64,000 nt of DNA from Dallia pectoralis (Eukaryota; Chordata; Actinopteri; Esociformes; Umbridae), in NCBI GenBank assembly GCA_029465975.1, contig CM055754.1, positions 1,772,616-1,836,615 on the forward strand, given 5' to 3'. Below the pieces are notes generated by a model. It worked only from the letters and a program-made list of their open reading frames with translations. It was not told where the DNA came from and searched no databases. Both the position numbers and the translations under genes were made by a program. Positions 23,401 through 34,300 of this stretch are shown in pieces (within the stretch, counting starts at the first letter, position 1; each line of letters begins with the position of its first letter).

Positions 23401-26400
23401 TGACCCCAGAAGAGTTCTCAATGCCATAAGTGAAACTACTTCTACCCAAAACCCTTCACGTTAGGATTCACAGCAAAAAAGAAGAAGCCCTGAAGAATGT
23501 ATGTACACATCGGGTAAACACATACCTCAAGCATTCGCTCTATATCTTGAGGACCATACTGTCCAGGAAAGCAAACCACACAGAGAGAAGCAAACAAATA
23601 AGAAAGCACAGAAAGGCATTAGTGGCTGCGCAAGACAAAGCGGGAGAGTTTGGAGCAAAGCCATGAGAAACACAGAACGTAAAAGAACCCAGTGGGAACA
23701 CAGAACACCAGAGGTAAAAGCCACCCAACGCGGCACAACGGCATGGACGGACTTACCCGTAGATTTGGGATAGAGAGAGCAAAAGTTGGAATGTAGCGAA
23801 GGAGCGGCTTCAAACGCAACAGGAATCATAACATGGACGGAATGATGCGTGAGTGAATGACGGAGAGATGGAGACATTGAGTGAGTGACATAATGTACAG
23901 TGACTAAAGGAAGAGGTCTGCTGAGGACATGCAATGATAGCATGTTCTTCGTGTATCTGTTTTTGTATCAAGACGTATGTCATTGGGATAACAGGGAAAT
24001 GGTGTGCAATTAGCACAAGCAGCAACATACAAAACAAATAAGACAGACAGATCCAAGTGCATAAAGCAGTTCACTGACGGTGTCAGTATTAGTTGAGTTA
24101 AACACTTGATATTGAATACATCACACAGAGAACGACGCTAAGATTTCCACTTTAAGTCATTAACAATATCAAGGCTCATATTCCAACCTAACTAGATTAT
24201 TCACATATCTTGTCAAGATCGCAAAGTGGGAGATCTAGTTTATCTGGGTTCTTCTAAACCCCTGCAATGTCAGGTTAGGTTAAATGAACTACAACCAATA
24301 ATTATATTGAGAAAACAAATTAAATAGCAAAGGCAAGAGTGAATAGTGTTTGTACCTCATCTCCTTGGCCATCCGTCTCTGATTGGTGAGGGTTTGGGTA
24401 GTGCTTCAGGAACTGGGCAACATAAGTCATGATGGACTTCTCATCAGGTTTATCAACATCCACGTCTGCAAGAGGAGACGGACGTTGTCAAGTGTGAACA
24501 GTTGCCAGGGTAATGAAACACGCTGATGGTCAGCAAACCGGGTAAACAGAATGTTTGTTTAACGCTCTATCAAAGTGGTATATCATATATGTCGTAATTG
24601 TAAAAAAAAAAAACATCACAGGGAAATTATTCCTGACATGACTTCACCTAGCGAAACAAGAAACACGTGTACCTTGAAGCAAGCAGAATTTGATGTGTAC
24701 TTTGAAACACTGACATTTCATTTGACACGTTTGCATTCGTCTCCAGTGCTCAGCCGTGCTCGTAGACAAATGAGTGACGGGATATAAACTGACGTTTACT
24801 GAGGCTTGAAATGACGCTTCGGACTTATCAATCCGGACGGGACAAATTTGCAGTTCTGAGCCAGCTAGCAGTTGATGCTGCCGAATTATATGCAACAACA
24901 AAGTGGAAGTGAGACAAAAACAAATGAAGACAAAAATAGTGGTAGGAACCTTCTGCGTCCAAAAGGCGTGGGATGCCAAGGTCGTTCTCGGCCAATGAGA
25001 ATGCTTCTTCTAGGTTCTCCCGGTTGCCCCTCCTCCGCACCACCTCCATGTCCACCAGGTCTGGGCGGATGGCATGGATCACTGCATGGAATGCCACCCC
25101 GCTACGCCAGCTGGCACCAAAGTCCTTCACCTCGATCCCCTGTCTCCTGGAGACAGAGAGATGGGTTAGGTAGCAGTAAGCTAACAGTGAGGTAACAGTG
25201 AGATGATTTCAAGTTCTGTCCACTGGCCCTGTGATTATAGGAACGTCCCAAATATACAGGCTATTGCACTTACTTGGCAGTGGTGCACTGCACCCATTTG
25301 AGAAGGGCCTTTTTGGCATTGCCCTGGAACGCTCTAGGTGCTACTTTCCTCTTCATAGGGGGACTGCCTGTCTCCGAGTTACTGGCCATGCTGTCCACTG
25401 AGGAGGTACTGCTGGACAAAGCTGCAAGGGCCGGCAGGTTACTGGTCAACTCCTCGATCTGGGAGAAGGAAGAGTCATGAGCGAACCTGGTATGCGTTAC
25501 CATATATATATATATATCCAGGTCTAAATACAACGGCTTATTGACACGCTACTCTTCAATATACTGTATCCTGTGAGTGGTAGTTGACACTGAAATATAG
25601 TCAATAATCTAGACGTCAGCCTTTGAGCAAACCGTGTTCCATCCAAAACACGTACCTGGAAGTAGAGAACGATGGTCCATATTAATCCGAGGACAATGGA
25701 AGGACGACCGTCTGCAATGTCAGTAGCATGGATGTTGACCAGCTTTATCTGTAGACAAGGAAAACCTCCATTTAATCAGTCCAGCACGTGTATAAACTCA
25801 GGAATTCTGCATGAATTGACATGAGTGAGTGGAGCACTGCCATTATAACGGAGATATGATGTCTCTTACAAATCAAAAAGAGTAGAAGCTATTGAGTGGA
25901 AAACAGCCAGAAATAAAATATGTTCACAGTATTCAGTTTNNNNNNNNNNNNNNNNNNNNNNNNNNNNNNNNNNNNNNNNNNNNNNNNNNNNNNNNNNNNN
26001 NNNNNNNNNNNNNNNNNNNNNNNNNNNNNNNNNNNNNNNNNNNNNNNNNNNNNNNNNNNNNNNNNNNNNNNNNNNNNNNNNNNNNNNNNNNNNNNNNNNN
26101 NNNNNNNNNNNNNNNNNNNNNNNNNNNNNNNNNNNNNNNNNNNNNNNNNNNNNNNNNNNNNNNNNNNNNNNNNNNNNNNNNNNNNNNNNNNNNNNNNNNN
26201 NNNNNNNNNNNNNNNNNNNNNNNNNNNNNNNNNNNNNNNNNNNNNNNNNNNNNNNNNNNNNNNNNNNNNNNNNNNNNNNNNNNNNNNNNNNNNNNNNNNN
26301 NNNNNNNNNNNNNNNNNNNNNNNNNNNNNNNNNNNNNNNNNNNNNNNNNNNNNNNNNNNNNNNNNNNNNNNNNNNNNNNNNNNNNNNNNNNNNNNNNNNN

Positions 26401-29400
26401 NNNNNNNNNNNNNNNNNNNNNNNNNNNNNNNNNNNNNNNACACAACCACATGACTAAAGACTCCATAAAACACACAACCACATGACTAAAGACTCCATAA
26501 AACACACAACCACATACTTACCAGTCTCTGTCCAGATAGCACCTCTAACAGAGCTAACAGTTTCACCCCATCTTTGATGTCCTCAAAAAGGTCGGTGACC
26601 TCAAAAGGTGGTTTATGCTGAGGAAGACAAGACATTTTAATTAGAAACAAATTAAATACTTAAACATTAGACATTCAACCTGATCATTTGTATACAGATT
26701 GAAAATCAAGATCTACTGTCAATGTAAAGGCTTTTATCACCTTCCATCAGATAGTGTCATTTGTAAATCCTATGAACAGAACACAGTCCAACAGCCCCTG
26801 AATTGAGGCAATAATAGAGAGAGAGCAATAGAGAGAGAGCATGCTCTTGCTACAGGCTGAACGTCCAGAACGAACTGAGCTTGTTGGCTGGTTAAATGCT
26901 GGACTATAGAGAGAACAGAAAGAGCTCCCCTGTAGCTGAAAAGATGCTGCCAGTGCCTCAGAGACGTTGATGTGGCTCGGCGCCGGTACCCGAGGCTGTG
27001 TGATTCAGAGCACGGCTTGTTTTAACCCTCGCCGAACACAGATGCTAGCGCTAACATACCGTAAAACTCACAAGATATGTGGCAGATAAAGCAATGAAAC
27101 ACTGAGTGAAATCATACACAATAACAAAACTGTGATTAACTAGGCTCCTTTGCAGGGGGATGTTTTGTCAGACTGAGCTGTTCATTTTACAACTTGTCAC
27201 ATATTATGACAGGACCACAGGAAACGGTTGACTATTACTGCACAAGGCACAACAGCGTGTGTGTGAAAAGAAAAGTCTCTCGCTTGTTTCTTTACTTCAA
27301 AGTATTTAAGATGCAAATGTTTCCCCCCCTCTATAAATACTGATATCCTAAAAAAGGAATGATCTGTCAGTTCTCATGATATATTCATGAGATGGTAATA
27401 TACTGACAGTATGAGTCTCATGAGTATGAGGTAAACCATCAAGCACATTAGAAATCACAGGATAAGCCCGTTTTCTTAATGTCATACATACACAAACACA
27501 CACACACACACACACAGTCATAACAAAGGAAATCTATGGAAAAGTGCTTGGTAATGTTAGAGGAAATGGACACAATGGAAAAAGAGGAACTGCCCAGTGA
27601 AAGGTCAAGCTAAAAGAGCCGGCACTTTCTATCATAAAACCATCAACGCTAATGTCAGGGAAAAAACCTTAGAGATTTTTCCATCCATCATTTGTTGACC
27701 AAAAATAGAGGGAGAGCGAGAGAGAGAAAGAGAGGGACAATCTGTGTAAAGCTTTAAACTGTGAGCCAGGTCTGACAAGAGAAGTCAAATCTCTCCACTG
27801 GCTAGAAAAACCTTCATCCATTTCTGATTAGTCATCCTGTCCGACCAAGCAGCAGAGAAATGTGCTCTGTTACCGAAAGTGTCTGAGCCAGCAAAGAGAG
27901 AATGCAATAACTAGAGTAAACGAATAAACAACCTGACTGGCAGGCCTAATATATTCGATGATGATGATGATAGTATATGAACCATTATGCGTTTTTATAG
28001 ATATATCTCAAGTGAAGTGTCCACGTAGGGTTAAATATGTAAACGGCCACCCGGCCTTGTAGGAGCCGACCCACTGCTTCCTGCAGAGAAATGTTCCTCC
28101 CACCTGAAGCTCTCCATCTGCCCTGAGCCACCGTCCCCGGCCCTGCTTAAACCTCCCTGCCAAACCAATTGTGGATTAACACACACACACACATACACAC
28201 ACACGCAGCTCAACTCGACAGCTAACATCTTTTCTAAATATGCTGTCCAGCGTATGTCGGTACAAGAGTGAGCGACAAGGGCAGTTCTACCTCGTGGCAA
28301 AGATCTTACTATCCCTTCCTCGTTGGATTCACTCTGCTGATCACGTTGACTCTGTGAATTCCACCGCAGGACAACTTGGAAACAGTCTGGCCTGAGCCAT
28401 CTTTTACAACAGATGCCGTAGCTTCGTTTCAGCCTGTCTGTTACCGCTGGAGAACTATCCGACTCAAACCGCCATCTACATACACACGACCTACGGAGAA
28501 TGCTTTGACGTTTACAGGACAACATATAAACAGCTTTCACGTGAGGCATTGTTTACAGTTCTTCGTCCGCAGTGGTTGAATCACTGAGGTGCCTCTCAGA
28601 ATAATAATCATCGGACGACAGTCCTCATCTCACGGTCCAATCTCTTTTCACGCGTGAAGGGTCATGAGGATTATAGAAATGTCCCTCTCTCCGGACAGCC
28701 ACCAGAAGACTAGTGGTTTAACTGCTCCATCTGATTACACAGACCACGCTAGCGTTCTGGATAGTGGATTTAAAACGTTATGTAAAGAAGAACAAAACAG
28801 AAAAGCATATCCTCTTACCTTTCCCAGGTGGGAATTGATCCATTTTGTGAAGGTCCTTTTCTGAACTGCTTCCTGCTCATCTGAAATGACAGTGAGACAA
28901 AACATGGTCAATCCAAGATGGATGTCACACAATACGCCAGCAAATACTGCTTCTCAACTGCTGCTGCGGTCTCTGAGTCGTACGACAGTGGGTTGTTGTT
29001 TATTTGGTAGACAGCGGATACGTATTAATCTGGTGAGTCGTGTCCATCCCGTAGACCAGTGCTCTGTCGACTCCCGGGACAATAAAGACGATGGTCAGGG
29101 CCGAAGCGGAGAGGAAGAGAGGGATTCGGGCTGTACTTTATGTGACACGGATGAACAAGGAAGACAAGAAGAGCGGAGAGATGCAGCAGAGCATTATGGG
29201 ACACGATTACACTTCCCAGAATGCACACGTGAAAACGTGGAGGGCTCACACACCACATAAGATGTACTCGAGCCACATTTAAAAACCTGTATATATCTTA
29301 CACAGTCACTAGTGTGATTAGATTCTGACAGGGGTTTGCTCTATCAAGGCCCAACTCCCAGTTGATCAGAGTGGGAATTAGAGAAAACCAACTGATCACA

Positions 29401-31228
29401 GCACCACACAACTTGTGGACTCATAGCTGACACTAATGAGATGCGTCACGGTTTAGGCCTCCCGCAGCCAGGGCCATTGTAGAGGGGGGCGGGGTCCAGA
29501 GTAAAATATGCAGACAGACTACGTGCCAATTGCATAATGCATTTCTGCTTTCACACGACACACAACATGGATTATGAGGTGCCTGCTTCTGCCGCTTTGA
29601 TGGAGTGACATCTGCGTTGCGGCGCTCTGAAAATAGACACAGTGTCAGAGACACACGTATGTGCGCCGGTAGGTTGACGAACACTGCACACACACAACAT
29701 CCAACATCCGCAGCCAACGGCATGTTTCCAGTTTTTGCCTGTTAGACCCAATTCCACTCATTTTTAGTTGACCCAGTAACTGGGTCAACGTGTATAATGT
29801 CATTGGTACTTAGATGCTCTGCCCTCGTTTTGAACAGTTCTATACTTACATGCTTCTGCTACCAGTGATATTGATATTGGCATGTGTGTATACATGTATG
29901 TGGTGTTTAGGTCCATTAAGTCACTGCCACCAGTGCATCAAGCAGCGAAAGAAACACAGGCACAGAAGGAATTGTGAAACAAACGGACATGTCATACTAC
30001 ACTATGTGGAACATGAGGTCTAACAGAAATGCGAGTATGCCTGGTAAACACACACATCGGTCACATCACGCATGCTGGAGAACAGGGTTATGCAAATACT
30101 ACACAGCCGCACAGACACAGCCTTCACACAACACCAAGATCCCACAGAACCCAAAGGCATATGAGGCAGTGCCAAGGATGTTCAGTGGTTCCTAATAGCA
30201 CATTTCCAGTATGCTGTCAGACCCCAATACATGTGTGTAGTTCAACAAGCTGCATTAAAGCCACAAAACACTATTTTTTCCTGCACATCGCACATCATTC
30301 ACTGTACACTCCTGTATGACTACGTAGGGCTGCTATATGTCACTGCACTGTCTCTGGTTCGTGCATCTGGTGCATGTACATTTAAGCCCCGATCCGAGCT
30401 ACGATCCGGGTAATCCGATCCGCACAATTGAAATGCCCCAGTAGGGATGAGATGCGGCTGACGGACAGTGCTCTGGAGTCCACATGAACCGCTGCCGGTC
30501 CTCCTGGCCTACTTACCGCGAAGGTACTGAAAGAATCCAGTGACTAGGTTTATAGAAGAGGTCTTCTTGACAGTTACGTCCTTAAAGCGAGCCATCCTGT
30601 GACATGCCCCCCTGTGTCCGTTACATTGTAAGCTTGTTGTGTAAAGCCCTGTCTGTATGAGAATAACAACCGATCCATCCACAGAGGAAAACAGAAACAG
30701 AGGGGGGAAAATCCCAGCTGCTCCCTTCCCTTTCAGTCCAGGCAGCAGAAAGCAGACGTGAATTAGACTGGCTGAGTCTGGTTGGTCGCCTGTTTCCCGG
30801 TGACAAGGCAGAGTGGAGCTCATCTGCTGGGGGGGGGGGGGTGCTGCCCGCCTGGTCGCAGCCTCAATCCCCTCCTCCCCCGACAAACACACACTGGCCA
30901 CCCACACACACACATACACCCACCCACACACACACACACATACACACACCGACACACTACTGGCTACACCCACACAATCAGACACACGCACACGCGCAAA
31001 GACCCATAGAGAGGAGACTGATATTTACGACCTGTTTGGGAACCCCATCATTCCCTGTTATTGGTGTAATCCGGTGGAAGGGAGCCATGCTTGTATTCTG
31101 TGGGCGTGTGTGGTGCATTCAGAGCCCCGCCCCCGATGCCAACCCCACCCCCATGTCTCCCAGCGGTTCTGCATCCCCAGAGTGCAGCGCCCATCACGTT
31201 TGTGTGTCTGTGTGGGTTTGTGTGTGAG

Positions 31229-31324
<96 letters not shown>

Positions 31325-31326
31325 TT

Positions 31327-31392
<66 letters not shown>

Positions 31393-34300
31393 GTATGCAC
31401 CTAGGATTTTGATTTATTAAGATGTAACTGCACCCATAGAACTGCCTGAAAGATACAGCGTATTGTGCATCATTAATAACGTATTCCAATACTTATGACA
31501 TCAGCACAAGGTTTTCCTCAATTATAAATTACCCTAACATTTTTTAAGATGAACTTATACTGTATTATTGACACGACCATACTTTCCTTTCAACAACGAG
31601 TAGAATAATACAAAGACTCTGTTACAATAGCCCAGCATGGGGCAACAGACCTAAATAATTGATTTTATAGCTGTTAGTTAGCATCAGCCACCTGCCTTCC
31701 TTCTGACTGTCGGGAATGTTGTTGTGAGAGCAGCCTGGATACTTGGGATTGTTCTTCACATAGACAGTCTAGTCAACTTCATGAACGGTCTCTTGGGTGT
31801 CGACGGGTCAACCACCAAATCAACTGTTCTGATCGCTCCCTTATAAAATGTTACGATCAAGTCACGGATAATTAAATTCGGACTAATCGTTAATAAGCTA
31901 ATGTTCGCATGCCCCATATATTTTATACTGTGTCGATGATCGTGATCTATTGCATTAAACAGCAATCCAGCAATTGTGGTTAGCCAATGAACAGGGACAG
32001 TTTCAGTAGGTTGCTCCTCCCACTGTCTGAATAGCGACCCTGTCTCCTTCTCCCAGATGCCCACTATGTGACATAGCTGGAGAACTCTCAATCACCCTAT
32101 TGTCTGACTGACTGTGGTAAAAGAGAAACGCTGTAACAGAAACCATCTCACTTGAACACCAAATAAATTGCCTGTAAACAATCACTCCGTGATATCAGCG
32201 ACTGAGCTGCTACAAAGCTTTAAGGCTTATAGCAGAACATGAAAGTGTCAGTATTAAAATCTCAGAATGCTGTTGCAATATTTACAGCGATCTTGCCAAA
32301 AGTCTACTAATGTAATTCACTTTTGTCCGGAGAAACATACAAAAGCACCACCCGTTACCTAAATATAACACTAAACATAGTTCCAGTAATATCATCATAT
32401 CCAGCCCAAAAAGCCCATTAATCTTCCAGAGCCACAGCAGATATTCAGTGTACATTAGGTAACACATGAAATATTTCAGTTTAATTAGATAAAAAGATTG
32501 GATATATACTTTATCAATTGCATGTTGCAAGGTCCTGCAGTGATCCAAAATGAACAGCACATACAATCATGTAGTTAATAAAGGAGCTGTCCAGTTCTGA
32601 TCTAGGAATAGGGATATTTGTGTAACTTGTCCTGGGTATGAGGTCAATTACAGTCTGTCTCATTTTAACTCTCGACCATGATTTCCATTTGTCTGACATA
32701 CGGTAGGCGAGTACTACAGTAGGAATAGTTTTAGCCATTGAAGAAGACCCAGGAGATTGAACACCAAATGCATCATTCAACCCAGGTCATTTACATGAGT
32801 GATGTCCTGGCCCTAAGTAAACTTAGCGCACCGTATTGTGAGAAAGCTGGCCGGCTCCAGGGGTCTATGCAGGTCACCAAGGGGCTGTGAAAGCCTGCTC
32901 ACTCTGTATCTCCATTTAGCTAAGAGCAACATCATGTTGTTGTCCTGAAAAGCACTGCATATCTACAGAACAGTAAAAAGAGCCTGAGCTGATTCTGCAC
33001 TTGGGCGTGAGCCAGTAACATAATATAATGAAACAACTTCTGAAATTGCACAGGAAACAGTGACACCTGCTGGTCGGAATTATGAAACACACCATTCAGG
33101 CTGTGAAGAGAAGACACAGAGAGAGACAGAGAGAGTGACACTGCTTCCTCTTTGGTGTGTCATGCTCACACAAAATATCTCCAATAAGAGAATAATTAGC
33201 ACTGTCTCAAATAAACAGAGACTTGAACCTGTATATACAGCCAGCAAAGTTATTAATGAATGACATTATTAATGAAATGTAGACAACACAAGTGTGTGGA
33301 TGTTTTATAAAGACCTGACATATCTGTATTATACAACCAAATAATCAGTATCCACAACGCATTCAATCCATAATGTTCTTGTAAAAAGAGTGAGTGAAAT
33401 GGAATGATGCAGAAAACAACTGAACCCTCTTCAGTGAGGTACAGCTCACACGCGACATCAAACCACAAACGATTCACTTGCAAGGCTTCTTCGCCTCAGA
33501 TACACACACCCCCATCAGCAATAAAAAAGGAAACCTCTCAAGTCAGTCATATCCTTCCGAAACTGAGAGTGGCTGTGCCAGGGCGGTTTAATCATGCACA
33601 CTCCGACCGACTCCTATCTGCCGTGGCAGTAAAAGACGTGCCACTGGAAACCTGAGAGCATCTGAGGTGACTTCATGTCCCCGTCGCCATCCTTCTGAGG
33701 CAGACGATCTGCTATGTGGATCTGTTTCAGATGTGTCACTATGTGGATCTGTTTCAGATGTGTCACTATGTGGATCTGTTTCAGATGTGTCACTATGTGG
33801 ATCTGTTTCAGATGTGTCACTATGTGGATCTGTTTCAGATGTGTCACTATGTGAATCTGTACATCTGAAGAGCCATCAGCTGTCGAAACCTAGTAATGTC
33901 AGCAAGTGGTACAGATGCGTACCTTCTGTTTATCAAACAGCATTGGTATGGGCCCATATGATATGCTATCAGGTATGTAGTGTACATCATTTGACCAAGG
34001 CCTATAGGGCTCTGACATTAAGTGCACTAAACAGGAAGTATGATTTGAAATGAAAGACCGTTCGAACAGCGTACAAACCCCATTACATAATTCATTGCTT
34101 TTCCCAATTATGAACTCACTGGAGATAAACACCGTCACTCTCTGACAGAGAATTGAAGTAGCTAAAGTTGTCGAGCAGGAAGCAATCTTCTGAAGAGCAG
34201 GAAGTGTTTTATCGGCATCTGTGCCAGTGGTTTAACCACACAGATGTTTCAAAACATGGTAACTATGGTGACAAACTACGCGCGCACACAATTGTTAGAC

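Noticed and set aside
28031..28549. 172-codon minus-strand frame in a SYNE1 intron
   Set aside because: Runs through a CA repeat, low-complexity CVCVYVCVCV, no recognisable domain or splice partner.
31091..31489. Frames of CVCVCV and THTHTH
   Set aside because: Translation of the GT/AC microsatellite.
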